DNA of 50,031 nucleotides from JBBQXK01 sp038251625 (GCA_038251625.1 JBBSBE010000012.1:1-50031), one strand, 5' to 3'; positions 40,001-48,545 are shown, counted from the stretch's first letter. Notes: generated by a model from the letters alone, not told the origin. Translations and numbers: made by a program.

Positions 40001-41347
40001 ATGGAACAAACGATCTGGGCAGAGACGGCGCTGTTGCAGGGGGGCTGGGCGGCGGATGTGGCTGTTGATGTGGCCGGCGGGCGAATCGTCCGGGTGGCCA
40101 CGGGAGCGCCGCAAAAGGGGCGGCGGGTAGCGGCACTTTTGCCCGCACCCGTGAACCTGCACAGCCATGCGTTTCAGCGTGCGATGGCGGGACTGACGGA
40201 AGTGCGCGGGCAGGGGCCCGACAGTTTCTGGACGTGGCGCAGCCTCATGTACCGGTTTTTGGAACATCTGACGCCCGAGGATACGGAGGCGATTGCTGCG
40301 TTTGTGCATATGGAGATGGCCGAGGCTGGTTTCGCGGCGGTGGCTGAATTCCATTATCTGCACCATGCGCCCGGCGGGACGCCCTATGCCAACCGGGCCG
40401 AAATGGGCGCGCGGATTGTCGCGGCCTCTCACACGTCCGGGCTTGGATTGACGTTGCTGCCGGTCCTTTACAGCCAAGGCGGCTGCGACGGGCGGGCGCT
40501 GGCGGGTGGGCAACTTCGGTTCGGCAACGATCTGGATGGTTTTGCGGCGCTCTTGGGGGCACTACCCACGCTTCCCGCTGACGGTGTGCTGGGTGTGGCG
40601 CCGCATTCGCTGCGTGCCGTCTCACCGGATGCGCTGGCAGACGTAGCGCGCCTGCGCCCTGGGGCGCCGGTTCACATCCATGCCGCCGAGCAGATGGCAG
40701 AGGTGGAGGAGGTGCGCGCACATCTTGGCGCGCGGCCGGTCGAATGGTTGCTGGGTCAGGGGCTTGATGGGCGCTGGTGTCTGATCCATGCCACCCAGAT
40801 GGAACCGTGGGAGACCGAGTCGCTCGCGGCCTCGGGCGCCGTCGCGGGGCTTTGCCCGATGACCGAGGCGAACCTTGGCGACGGTATCTTTGATGGCGCG
40901 CGGTATCTTGCGGCGGGGGGGCGGATCGGTGTGGGATCAGACAGCACCGTACTTGTATCGTTGACGGAAGAGTTGCGACTTCTGGAATACGGCCAGCGTT
41001 TGCGTGATCGGGCGCGGGCCGTGCTGGCGGCGCCCGGGCAATCGGTGGGGCGCAGGCTTTACGACGCCGTGTGCATGGGTGGCGCGCAGGCAGCGGGGCG
41101 TCAGAGCGGGGCGATCCGAGTGGGGGATTGGGCGGACCTTGTGGCTTTGGATATGGACAATCCGGCGCTTGCGGAGCGGGCGGGTGATGGCCTCCTTGAC
41201 GCTTGGATCTTTGCGGCCCCTCGCCCGGTTGTGGCGGAGGTCTGGAGTGCAGGGCGGCATATTGTGACCGGCGGGCGCCATGTCGCGCGAGACGGGATCG
41301 TGGCGGGCTGGCGTGCGGCCTTGAGCCGGCTGAAGGCGCGGATGTGA
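40001..41347 (+). CDS. hutF: Formimidoylglutamate deiminase
   Basis: HutF removes ammonia from N-formimidoyl-L-glutamate giving N-formyl-L-glutamate, which HutG hydrolyses to glutamate and formate. The 448-residue amidohydrolase has NLHSHAFQRAMAGLTEVRG (metal HxH), FHYLHHAPGG, PHSLRAVSP, HIHAAEQMAEVEEV, LIHATQM and GVGSDSTVLVS, matching HutF rather than atrazine-type hydrolases. Presence of hutF defines the five-step route. The stop overlaps the hutC start by GTGA. It diverges from hutI at the operator palindrome. Confidence 0.94.
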   Translation: MEQTIWAETALLQGGWAADVAVDVAGGRIVRVATGAPQKGRRVAALLPAPVNLHSHAFQRAMAGLTEVRGQGPDSFWTWRSLMYRFLEHLTPEDTEAIAAFVHMEMAEAGFAAVAEFHYLHHAPGGTPYANRAEMGARIVAASHTSGLGLTLLPVLYSQGGCDGRALAGGQLRFGNDLDGFAALLGALPTLPADGVLGVAPHSLRAVSPDALADVARLRPGAPVHIHAAEQMAEVEEVRAHLGARPVEWLLGQGLDGRWCLIHATQMEPWETESLAASGAVAGLCPMTEANLGDGIFDGARYLAAGGRIGVGSDSTVLVSLTEELRLLEYGQRLRDRARAVLAAPGQSVGRRLYDAVCMGGAQAAGRQSGAIRVGDWADLVALDMDNPALAERAGDGLLDAWIFAAPRPVVAEVWSAGRHIVTGGRHVARDGIVAGWRAALSRLKARM

Positions 41348-42027
41348 GCGGGTGGGAGGATATCCGCGCCGCGATCCGTGCGCGGATCGAGGCGCGCGAC
41401 TGGGTGCCGGGTGCCTTGATCCCCAACGAGGCCGATCTGGCAGCCGAGTATGGCGTCGCGCGCGCGACGGTGAACCGCGCGCTGCGCGATCTGGCCGAAG
41501 GGGGGCTTCTGGAACGGCGGCGGCGGGCGGGCACGCGTGTCGCGCTGGCACAGGTGCGCCGTGCGGTGCTGGCCATTCCGGTGATCCGGCGCGAGGTCGA
41601 GGCGGCGGGCAAGGCGCACGCATTCCGGTTGCTTGAAAGGGTTGAAGCGGCGCCGCCCCCGGTGCTGGCACTGCGGATGGGCGTAGCGCCCGGCGCGCGG
41701 CTTTTGCGCCTTGAGACACTGCATCTGGCGGATGGACGCGCCTTCGCGCTGGAGGCGCGCTGGTTGAACCCGATGGCGGTCCCGGGGCCCTTGCCGGATT
41801 TCACACAAGTTACCGTCAACGAATGGTTGGTGGAAACGGTGCCCTACGCGACGGGCGAGATCGAGTTTCTTGCTGAACCTGCAAGCACGCGAGAGGCGGC
41901 AGTGTTGGGCTGCAAGGAAGGGGCGGCGCTGTTTGTGACAGAACGCGGAACGCGGACCGAAGCTGCTTCGGTTACCTTCGTGCGGCTGGCACATGCCCCG
42001 GGATACCGCATGCGCAGCGTCCTTTGA
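41344..42027 (+). CDS. hutC: Histidine utilisation repressor, GntR/HutC family
   Basis: A 227-residue GntR-type regulator with an N-terminal winged helix (ARDWVPGALIPNEADLAAEY and GVARATVNRALRDLAEGGLL) and a UTRA-type effector domain (EAAPPPVLALRMGVAPGARL, LHLADGRAFALEARWLNP, ATGEIEFLAEPASTREAAVL). HutC repressors bind urocanate and control hut genes; the ATGTATATACAT palindrome before hutF is the expected target. Translation starts at GTG overlapping the hutF stop. It converges with purS over 22 bases. Confidence 0.93.
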   Translation: MSGWEDIRAAIRARIEARDWVPGALIPNEADLAAEYGVARATVNRALRDLAEGGLLERRRRAGTRVALAQVRRAVLAIPVIRREVEAAGKAHAFRLLERVEAAPPPVLALRMGVAPGARLLRLETLHLADGRAFALEARWLNPMAVPGPLPDFTQVTVNEWLVETVPYATGEIEFLAEPASTREAAVLGCKEGAALFVTERGTRTEAASVTFVRLAHAPGYRMRSVL

Positions 42028-42049
42028 GGCGGCGCCAAACCGGCGTGCC

Positions 42050-42289
42050 TCAGGCCAGATCGACGCTGTAGGTTTCAATCACTGTATTGGCGAGCAGTTT
42101 TTCGCACATGGCGCGCACCTCGGCCTCTGCCGCCACACGGTCGGTGGCGGCAAGGTCAAGCTCGATCACCTTGCCCTGACGCACGGCATCAACGCCGGTA
42201 AAGCCGAGCGACGACAAGGCATGCCGCACAGCCTCGCCCTGCGGGTCAAGCACACCTTGTTTCAGCATCACGTGGACGCGGGCTTTCAT
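42050..42289 (-). CDS. purS: Phosphoribosylformylglycinamidine synthase subunit PurS
   Basis: A 79-residue subunit of the three-part FGAM synthase (PurLQS) found in Gram-positives and Alphaproteobacteria. The MKARVHVMLKQGVLDPQGEA N-terminus, HALSSLGFTGVDAVRQGKVIE and the C-terminal NTVIETYSVDL are standard. It follows purC by 15 bases. The usual next gene, purQ, is absent here; the convergent hutC lies instead, so the purine unit has been broken or rearranged. Confidence 0.94.
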   Translation of the reverse strand: MKARVHVMLKQGVLDPQGEAVRHALSSLGFTGVDAVRQGKVIELDLAATDRVAAEAEVRAMCEKLLANTVIETYSVDLA

Positions 42290-42304
42290 CGGCGGCCCCT
42301 TCTT

Positions 42305-43072
42305 TCAGTTGATCAGTGTGGGCTTCGGCGTATGCGTCACATTGGATGGCATCACGCCCAACCGTCGCGCGAGTTCTGTATATATGTCGCCGGGATCGCC
42401 CATGCTGCGCGCTGCACCATCGGGCAGAAGGGTGCCATCGGGACCGCGCAGATCCCACAACCGGCAACTGTCAGGCGATATCTCGTCGGCCACGATCAGG
42501 CGCATGAAATCGCCCTCCCACACCCGGCCGACCTCGATGCGGAAATCGGCAAGGCGGACGCCCACGCCCATCATCACGCCCGACAGGAAATCATTCACGC
42601 GCAGCGCAAGCGCGATCATATCGTCCAGATCCTGCTGGTTGGCCCAACCAAAGGCCACGATATGCTCTTCCGCGACCAGAGGGGACGACAGTTTTTCATC
42701 CTTGTAGTAGTATTCCACGATCGGCCGGGGGAGCGCCGTGCCCTCGGGGATGCCAAGGCGGGTCGAGATGTCACCGGCGGCGAAATTGCGTACGACGACC
42801 TCAAGCGGGATGATCTCGACCATCCGCACCAGTTGTTCACGCATGTTCAGGCGGCGGATGAAATGCGTGGGCACCCCGATCGCATTGAGGCCTGACATGA
42901 AGAATTCGCTGAGGCGGTTGTTCAGAACGCCCTTGCCTTCAACCATAGCGCGCGGCTCGGCTGCGGCTGGCGCGGTGCCTTCATCCTTGAAGTACTGAAT
43001 CAACGTTCCCGGTTCGGGGCCTTCGTAGAGGATCTTGGCCTGGCCTTCGTAGATCTTCTTGCGGCGTGCCAT
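42305..43072 (-). CDS. purC: SAICAR synthetase
   Basis: PurC joins CAIR and aspartate with ATP in de novo purine synthesis. The 255-residue protein has the start RRKKIYEGQAKILYEG, KGVLNNRLSEFFM, EIIPLEVVVRNFAAGD and the second signature LADFRIEVGR. Length is normal for the bacterial type. It is followed by purS at 15 bases. Compatible with ordinary housekeeping; no anomaly seen. Confidence 0.96.
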   Translation of the reverse strand: MARRKKIYEGQAKILYEGPEPGTLIQYFKDEGTAPAAAEPRAMVEGKGVLNNRLSEFFMSGLNAIGVPTHFIRRLNMREQLVRMVEIIPLEVVVRNFAAGDISTRLGIPEGTALPRPIVEYYYKDEKLSSPLVAEEHIVAFGWANQQDLDDMIALALRVNDFLSGVMMGVGVRLADFRIEVGRVWEGDFMRLIVADEISPDSCRLWDLRGPDGTLLPDGAARSMGDPGDIYTELARRLGVMPSNVTHTPKPTLIN

Positions 43073-43158
43073 GCGGGCTCCTTGCGGCGGCGGGGCTGCG
43101 GCGCCTGTCAGCGCGGGATATACGCCATGGCCAGCGATGCCGCAAGGTGAGCCTCGGC

Positions 43159-43614
43159 TCAGACGCGATCAAGCATTGCGGTGACTTCCAGGATTGCAGC
43201 CAACTTTTCGGGTAGCACGCCAAGGCGGTCGGCCAGAACATCCAGCAAGGTCGCCGACTGGATCGACAGGTTCCCGCGCTGGCGGGCGATGCGCGCGGCA
43301 TGGCAGAGCGCGGTTTCCGCGTCGGGGGCCGACAAATGCGGCAGTGCGGAGGTCAGAACGGTCGACGGGCCGGCGATCGAGATGTTGCGCAGCGTGAGGG
43401 TTGCCAGTTCCGACAATGCGGCGTGGGGCAGGCTGCCACAGGCCGGATGCTCGGCCAGTCGGGCAAGAGCGACAGCCAGAAGAGTGGGGGAAATCGTGCC
43501 GCCGGGGGCAAGAGGGATCAGCGCGACCGTGAGCCAGGCCCTGGCCCGCGCGATCTGGCGCGGATCAAGCGGGCCGATGCCGCCCTCTGCATGAAGTTCG
43601 CCGTGATGGCCCAT
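43159..43614 (-). CDS. Hypothetical helical protein
   Basis: A 151-residue protein from ATG 43614 (an earlier ATG at 43629 adds five residues). It is mostly helical with Ala/Leu-rich segments such as LTVALIPLAPGGTISPTLLA and RNISIAGPSTVLTSALPHLS, and a last stretch QSATLLDVLADRLGVLPEKL. No cysteine or metal-binding pattern, signal peptide or clear membrane helix is evident. I recognise no family. It diverges from the ATPase zeta gene and lies upstream of purC on the same strand. Confidence 0.6.
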   Translation of the reverse strand: MGHHGELHAEGGIGPLDPRQIARARAWLTVALIPLAPGGTISPTLLAVALARLAEHPACGSLPHAALSELATLTLRNISIAGPSTVLTSALPHLSAPDAETALCHAARIARQRGNLSIQSATLLDVLADRLGVLPEKLAAILEVTAMLDRV

Positions 43615-43784
43615 CGCTGCGTTCCGCACCCCTTGTACGAAAGGTCAGGATCGCTTGCAAAGGAGGCAGCAATACGCCCCGGACGCGGCGAATTCAGAGT
43701 TGTTCACGCCGCCGATGCCCTTGCGGCGAAGGCCCGGCGGGGGCATATAGACCGCGATCCAGGGTCTGCCGCAGGAGTGACGCC

Positions 43785-44102
43785 GTGACGAGCTTTGACG
43801 ACCGCGAGAAAGCCTTCGAAAACAAATACGCCCATGATGCCGAGATGCAATTCCGAGTCGAAGCCCGACGCAACAAACTTGTCGGCCTTTGGGCGGCGGA
43901 GCTGATGGGCATGTCCGGTGAAACCGCCGCCGCCTATGCCCGCGATGTGGTCGCCTCCGATTTCGAAGAGGCAGGGATCGAGGACGTGGTGCGCAAGGTC
44001 AAGGCGGACGTCGGCGACAAGGCCAGCGCAGATGACATTCGGGCCAAGATGGCGGCAATGCTGCCAGTGGCAAAAGCGCAGCTGATGCAGGAATCGTCCT
44101 GA
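43785..44102 (+). CDS. F1-ATPase inhibitor subunit zeta (DUF1476)
   Basis: A 105-residue all-helical protein starting at GTG (43785) with GCAGGAG upstream. It matches DUF1476: SFDDREKAFENKYAHDAEMQ, FRVEARRNKLVGLWAAELMG, YARDVVASDFEEAG. DUF1476 is the zeta subunit that inhibits ATP hydrolysis of the F1Fo synthase in Paracoccus denitrificans and other Alphaproteobacteria; its N-terminal segment inserts in the F1 catalytic interface. Its presence supports the proposed taxonomy. It is a single gene here, away from the atp operon. Confidence 0.9.
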   Translation: MTSFDDREKAFENKYAHDAEMQFRVEARRNKLVGLWAAELMGMSGETAAAYARDVVASDFEEAGIEDVVRKVKADVGDKASADDIRAKMAAMLPVAKAQLMQESS

Positions 44103-44210
44103 GCCGGAGCAGCTTTTGCCCGATGGCGTGACGCACGGTAAATGCTTTGTGGCCTTTGGGCCGTGTCTTTGTTTTTCAGGGTCGGTGAGCCCATTTGGGA
44201 AGGATTTCCG

Positions 44211-45221
44211 ATGACAGACGCATTGTCGCGGCTTTTGGCCGACAGGGATTGGATTCTGGCCGACGGCGCCACGGGGACCAACCTTTTCAACATGGGGCTG
44301 ACCTCGGGCGACGCGCCAGAGATGTGGAATGTCGAGCACCCGGAAAAGATCAAGGCGCTCTATGCGGGGTCGGTGGATGCCGGGTCTGATCTTTTCCTGA
44401 CCAACAGCTTTGGCGGCAATGCGAGCCGACTGAAGCTGCACGGGGCGCAGGGCCGCGTGCATGAGTTGAACCGCATTGCCGCCGAGATCGGGCGCGAGGT
44501 GGCCGATTCTGCCGGACGCCCGGTGGTGGTCGCGGGGTCGGTGGGTCCGACAGGCGAGATCTTCGAGCCGATGGGCAGCCTGACCCACGCGGTAGCCGTG
44601 GAGATGTTCCACGAGCAGGCCGAGGGGCTGAAGGAAGGCGGGGCCGATGTGCTCTGGGTCGAGACGATCTCGGCTGTGGAAGAGTTCAAGGCAGCGGCCG
44701 AGGCCGCGCGTCTTGCGGGCATGCCCTGGTGCGGCACGATGAGCTTTGACACGTCAGGGCGGACGATGATGGGTATCACGTCGGCTACGCTTGCCGATCT
44801 GGTGGAAAAACTGCCCCATCCTCCGATTGCCTTCGGTGCCAATTGCGGCGTGGGGGCGTCGGACCTGCTGCGCACGGTGCTGGGTTTCGCGGCGCAGGGG
44901 TCCGAGCGGCCGGTGATCGCCAAGGGGAACGCCGGCATTCCCAAATATCATGACGGTCATATCCACTATGACGGCACACCCGCCCTGATGGCCGAATATG
45001 CGGTGCTGGCACGCGACGCGGGTGCGCGGATCGTGGGTGGATGCTGCGGCACGATGCCAGAGCATCTGCGCGAGATGCGTGCAGCACTGGAAACGCGGCC
45101 CAAAGGTGCGCGGCCCACCTTGGAAAGGATTGCCGAACTGATCGGCCCGTTCTCCTCGGCCTCTGATGGTACGGGTGAGGGCGAGGGCGCACGACGCGAA
45201 CGGCGTGGGCGGCGCGGCTGA
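44211..45221 (+). CDS. bmt: Homocysteine S-methyltransferase family protein (betaine--homocysteine type)
   Basis: A 336-residue enzyme with the homocysteine S-methyltransferase barrel: ILADGATGTNLFNMGL at the start, LFLTNSFGGNASRL, AGSVGPTGEIFEP, FGANCGVGASDLL and the zinc-site IVGGCCGTMPEHL. The three zinc cysteines are Cys of GANCG and the CC pair. In Rhodobacterales this group is annotated as betaine--homocysteine methyltransferase, which would connect glycine betaine to methionine. The ATG at 44211 has GGAAGGA upstream. The C-terminus ends in a basic tail. Confidence 0.85.
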   Translation: MTDALSRLLADRDWILADGATGTNLFNMGLTSGDAPEMWNVEHPEKIKALYAGSVDAGSDLFLTNSFGGNASRLKLHGAQGRVHELNRIAAEIGREVADSAGRPVVVAGSVGPTGEIFEPMGSLTHAVAVEMFHEQAEGLKEGGADVLWVETISAVEEFKAAAEAARLAGMPWCGTMSFDTSGRTMMGITSATLADLVEKLPHPPIAFGANCGVGASDLLRTVLGFAAQGSERPVIAKGNAGIPKYHDGHIHYDGTPALMAEYAVLARDAGARIVGGCCGTMPEHLREMRAALETRPKGARPTLERIAELIGPFSSASDGTGEGEGARRERRGRRG

Positions 45222-45278
45222 GGGCGGCCTTGCGTTTTTACCCGGGCGCCCCGAGGGTAGCGCAAATGGGGGCGCTTG

Positions 45279-46385
45279 ATGCATCTGGATGACGAGACCG
45301 GGCGGCGGCTGGCTGCCATGCTGCACCACAGGTCCAGTGGGCTGGCAAAGGGCGCGGCCGTGGCGCCCGCGATTGTACCCGCCACAACCTTTCATCTTCC
45401 CGAAGTGGCGGGTGCCGCGCATATCTATGGCCGAAATGGCCAGCCCACGTGGGATCTGGTCGAAGACCAGCTGTCGATCCTCGAAGGCGCGCCCTGCGTG
45501 GCGTTCCCCTCTGGCATGGCCGCGATCGCGGCCGCGCTTTTCGCGACTTTGAAGGCCGGGGCGACGGTGGTGATCCCGGCGGACGGCTACTATGTCACCC
45601 GTGTGTTGTCTCAGGGCTTTCTGGCGCCGTTCGGTGTGACGGTTCGCGAAGTGCCGACGCTGGACTATGAAACGGCGGATTTCAGCGGCGTCGACGTGGT
45701 CTATTTAGAAAGCCCTTCGAACCCGGGCCTCGACGTGATCGATATTGCGGCGGTATCCGCCCGCGCCCATGCCGCAGGGGCGCGGGTGGTTGCCGACAAT
45801 ACCACGATGACGCCGCTTCTGCAGCGCCCGCTGGATCTTGGTGCCGATCTGGTGGTGGCTGCCGATACCAAGGCGCCTGCGGGGCATTCCGATGTGCTCT
45901 TCGGTCATGTCGCGGGGCGGGACGAGGCGCTGATGGCGCGCGTGCGCGATTGGCGGCGCATGTCCGGCGCGATCCCCGGCCCGTTTGAGGCGTGGCTGGT
46001 GCATCGGGGGGTCGAGACGCTGGAGCTGCGCCTGGCGCGCATGTGTGCGTCCGCGCAAGTGATCGCCGCGCGTCTGGCTGCCAATCCTCGGGTGCAAGCG
46101 TTGCGCTATCCGGGATTGCCCGGCGATCCCGCACACGCCATCGCCCGAAAACAGATGGCAGGCTTCGGCTTTCTGATCGGTTTCGAACTGGAAGACGCCG
46201 CCCGGGCCGAGGCCTTTCTGGCGGCCTGTCCGCTGATCGCGCAAACCACAAGCTTTGGCGGTACTCATTCCGCAGGCGAGCGTCGCGCGCGCTGGGGGGA
46301 CCCGGTGGCGGAGGGCTTCATCCGGCTGTCGGTCGGCTGCGAGCCGGTCGAGGCGCTTTGGGCGTCGATCGACGGCGCGCTCTAG
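45279..46385 (+). CDS. Cys/Met metabolism PLP-dependent enzyme (cystathionine gamma-lyase-like)
   Basis: A 368-residue member of the Cys/Met PLP family. The PLP-binding Tyr/Arg region reads IYGRNGQPTWDLVEDQLSIL, with FPSGMAAIAAAL next; K198 in AADTKAPAGHSDVLFG is the Schiff-base lysine. The usual TKY is TKA, and GHSD is kept. FVSLGGTEK-type ends are replaced by TSFGGTHSAGERR. It could be a cystathionine gamma-lyase or a sulfhydrylase. ATG 45279 is preceded by TTG 45276; neither has a clear ribosome-binding site. It converges with the lytic transglycosylase, both stops inside CTAG. Confidence 0.82.
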   Translation: MHLDDETGRRLAAMLHHRSSGLAKGAAVAPAIVPATTFHLPEVAGAAHIYGRNGQPTWDLVEDQLSILEGAPCVAFPSGMAAIAAALFATLKAGATVVIPADGYYVTRVLSQGFLAPFGVTVREVPTLDYETADFSGVDVVYLESPSNPGLDVIDIAAVSARAHAAGARVVADNTTMTPLLQRPLDLGADLVVAADTKAPAGHSDVLFGHVAGRDEALMARVRDWRRMSGAIPGPFEAWLVHRGVETLELRLARMCASAQVIAARLAANPRVQALRYPGLPGDPAHAIARKQMAGFGFLIGFELEDAARAEAFLAACPLIAQTTSFGGTHSAGERRARWGDPVAEGFIRLSVGCEPVEALWASIDGAL

Positions 46386-46978
46386 CTGCCCAGGATGACC
46401 AGAACGTAGTTTTTCGTCTCGGCAAAAGGCGGGATGCCGCCGTGCTTGTCCACGGCTTGTGGACCCGCATTATAGGCGGCAAGCGCCAGCCGCCACGATC
46501 CGAACTTGTCATACATCATGCGCAGGTAGCGCGCGCCGCCATCCAGATTCTGATGCGGGTTGTTGATATCGACGCTGAGAAGACGCGCCGTTTCGGGCAT
46601 CAGTTGGGCAAGGCCCGTGGCCCCCTTGATCGACCGGGCATTGGGATTCCATCCGCTTTCCTGCTGCACAAGGCGCAGGAAAATGTTTTCGGGAATTCCG
46701 TGGCGGCTGGCTGCAGCCTTGGCAACCTCCAGATACTCGCCCTTATAGTTGCCCCGGTAGTTGGGTACTGGACCGTCGGACGCACCCTTTTCGGTTTTGG
46801 GTTTCAGACGGGCAGAAGCCTCGTATTGCTTGGCGAGTTTCGTATCCAGAAGGCGCGTCTGCTGTGAGAAGAGCGATTTTCGTGACTTGTTGGACCCCGA
46901 CAGGATCAATCCTTCGGCGTCCGCCGGTATGCCGAACCCAAGGCTCGACAAACAGATTGCTACGACCAAGCCCCGCAT
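46382..46978 (-). CDS. Secreted lytic transglycosylase (SLT domain)
   Basis: A 198-residue exported peptidoglycan lyase. The N-terminus is a signal peptide (MRGLVVAICLSSLGFGIPAD, cleavage after ADA). After a basic linker the SLT domain begins near residue 85: RLVQQESGWNPNARS carries the catalytic glutamate E107, then GATGLAQLMPETA and LALAAYNAGPQAVDKHGG. It cleaves the MurNAc-GlcNAc bond to 1,6-anhydro products in the periplasm. An upstream GTG at 46987 is an alternative start. It converges with the Cys/Met enzyme with no gap. Confidence 0.9.
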   Translation of the reverse strand: MRGLVVAICLSSLGFGIPADAEGLILSGSNKSRKSLFSQQTRLLDTKLAKQYEASARLKPKTEKGASDGPVPNYRGNYKGEYLEVAKAAASRHGIPENIFLRLVQQESGWNPNARSIKGATGLAQLMPETARLLSVDINNPHQNLDGGARYLRMMYDKFGSWRLALAAYNAGPQAVDKHGGIPPFAETKNYVLVILGS

Positions 46979-47096
46979 GTGCCCCACTTCCCCGCTGACG
47001 CGCGACTATACCCAAAACCGGGAACGGTTCCAGTGACAGCGGCCCATCGGCAATTTTCCGCCGAAACATCGGATCTGTTTTGCGGGCCGGGGCGAG

Positions 47097-47125
47097 TTGC
47101 GGGACGGTGCCAGCGGCGTTATAGC
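47097..47125 (+). promoter_or_regulatory. Sigma-70-like promoter for ssb
   Basis: TTGCGG, 17 bases, TATAGC: a reasonable -35/-10 pair about 60 bases before the ssb start. A GTTAACC motif, similar to CtrA half-sites, follows at 47130-47136. Further upstream GGAACGGTTCC is an 11-base palindrome. No LexA-type box was found. Confidence 0.4.
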
Positions 47126-47184
47126 CTTTGTTAACCAGCTTCCGCCAGATTGGCCGGAAAGCGCGCGACAAGATGGGGAGCATC

Positions 47185-47685
47185 ATGGCTGGATCAGTGA
47201 ACAAGGTTATCATTGTGGGCAACCTTGGGCGCGACCCCGAGGTGCGCAGTTTTCCCAACGGTGGCAAGGTTGTGAATCTGCGAATCGCGACGTCTGAAAA
47301 CTGGCGTGACAAGCAGTCGGGCGAGCGGAAAGAGCGTACGGAATGGCACTCTGTGGCCATCTTCAACGAGAACCTCGGCAAGATCGCCGAGCAGTACCTC
47401 AAGAAAGGCTCGAAGGTATACGTCGAGGGCCAGCTTGAAACGCGGAAGTGGCAGGACCAGTCGGGTGCCGATCGGTATACGACGGAAGTGGTACTGCGCC
47501 AGTTCCGGGGGGAACTGACGCTGCTGGATGGCCGCGATGGCGGAAGCGGCGGCGGTGGCGGCGGTTACGATGACCGGGGCGGATATGAAGATGCCCCGCG
47601 CGGCGGGTCGGGCGGCGCCGCGCGCAGCGGTGGCGGCGGTGGTGGCGGTGGGCGCGCCGACATGGACGACGAGATACCCTTCTGA
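47185..47685 (+). CDS. ssb: Single-stranded DNA-binding protein
   Basis: A 166-residue SSB. The OB fold covers about residues 1-110: SVNKVIIVGNLGRDPEVRSF, VVNLRIATSENWRDKQSG, TEWHSVAIFNENLGKIAEQY, KVYVEGQLETRKWQDQ. A glycine-rich linker follows and the acidic tip DMDDEIPF is the protein-interaction tail that binds RecQ, RecO, Pol III chi and others. The ATG at 47185 is chosen from the homology start (MAGSVNKV) with GGGGAG upstream; a frame upstream adds 19 residues. It is monocistronic. Confidence 0.96.
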   Translation: MAGSVNKVIIVGNLGRDPEVRSFPNGGKVVNLRIATSENWRDKQSGERKERTEWHSVAIFNENLGKIAEQYLKKGSKVYVEGQLETRKWQDQSGADRYTTEVVLRQFRGELTLLDGRDGGSGGGGGGYDDRGGYEDAPRGGSGGAARSGGGGGGGGRADMDDEIPF

Positions 47686-47767
47686 TCCATCAGTCGGCCG
47701 GGACAGGGGCTGGACGGAGGCGGGGCCATTCCCTATATAATTGGTCAACAACTCCGCCGGGGACCGC

Positions 47768-48130
47768 ATGAACCAGCCGCAGGAAAAGCTCGAAGGTGCG
47801 CCGCTGATCCGGCCGTCAACGACCGGCCATCCGCTTTATGAGCAGGTGGTTGAGGCGTGCCGCACGGTCTATGATCCTGAAATTCCCGTAAATATCTACG
47901 ATCTCGGGTTGGTTTACACCGTAGAGATCAGCCCCGAAAACGAGGTTGGCATCGTGATGACGCTGACCGCGCCCGGCTGCCCTGTTGCCGGCGAGATGCC
48001 TGGTTGGGTGGCGGATGCAGTGGAACCTTTGGCGGGGGTCAAGAACGTGAATGTCGAGATGACGTTCGATCCGCCTTGGGGGATGGACATGATGTCTGAC
48101 GAAGCGAAGCTGGAACTTGGGTTCATGTAA
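47768..48130 (+). CDS. SUF-type Fe-S assembly protein, MIP18/DUF59 (SufT-like)
   Basis: A 120-residue MIP18/DUF59 protein. After a short leader it has VVEACRTVYDPEIPVNIYDL, GLVYTVEISPENEVGIVMTL, TAPGCPVAGEMPGWVADAV and TFDPPWGMDMMSDEAKLELG. The conserved Cys in APGCP is the likely functional residue. These proteins assist Fe-S cluster maturation, as SufT does. ATG at 47768 is chosen. The next gene is an A-type carrier, which supports the role. Confidence 0.88.
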   Translation: MNQPQEKLEGAPLIRPSTTGHPLYEQVVEACRTVYDPEIPVNIYDLGLVYTVEISPENEVGIVMTLTAPGCPVAGEMPGWVADAVEPLAGVKNVNVEMTFDPPWGMDMMSDEAKLELGFM

Positions 48131-48185
48131 GCCCCCTTGGCGGTGGCGTTTTGAGCGCTTACGTTGAGATCGAAGGAGATCACGC

Positions 48186-48545
48186 ATGTTCGGCATTCCA
48201 GGCAAGGCCGCTGTCACGCTCACCCCGGCCGCCGCGCACCAGATTGCGCGTCTGATGGACCGGCAGGGTTCAAAGGGACTTCGCATCGGTGTGAAAAAGG
48301 GCGGCTGCGCGGGCATGGAGTACACCATGGACTATGTGGCCGAGGTGAACCCGCTGGATGAGACGGTCGAACAGGACGGCGCGCGGGTGATGATCGCGCC
48401 GCTTGCGCAGATGTTCCTTATCGGCACCGAGATCGACTATGAAACCTCGCTGCTGGAGGCGGGCTTCAAGTTCCGCAATCCCAACGTGGCCGAGGCTTGC
48501 GGCTGCGGTGAATCGATCAAGTTCAAAGACGCATCCGAGGCCTGA
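48186..48545 (+). CDS. A-type Fe-S carrier protein (IscA/SufA/HesB)
   Basis: A 119-residue HesB/IscA-family protein. Start: VTLTPAAAHQIARLMDRQGS; the three conserved cysteines are in VKKGGCAGMEY (C1) and ACGCGES (C2, C3), which together hold the Fe or Fe-S cluster passed to targets. MFGIPGKAA gives a short leader; AGGAG lies 8 bases upstream of the ATG. It follows the SufT-like gene by 55 bases, so they are probably one unit. SufA and other A-type carriers cannot be separated from sequence alone. Confidence 0.9.
   Translation: MFGIPGKAAVTLTPAAAHQIARLMDRQGSKGLRIGVKKGGCAGMEYTMDYVAEVNPLDETVEQDGARVMIAPLAQMFLIGTEIDYETSLLEAGFKFRNPNVAEACGCGESIKFKDASEA

Noticed and set aside
42370..42385. CTGTATATATG inside purC, similar to the HutC operator
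   Set aside because: It is inside coding sequence and not a palindrome; the codons are those expected for PurC.
47755..48545. Complete SUF operon
   Set aside because: Only a SufT-like protein and an A-type carrier are present; no sufB, C, D or S in the window.
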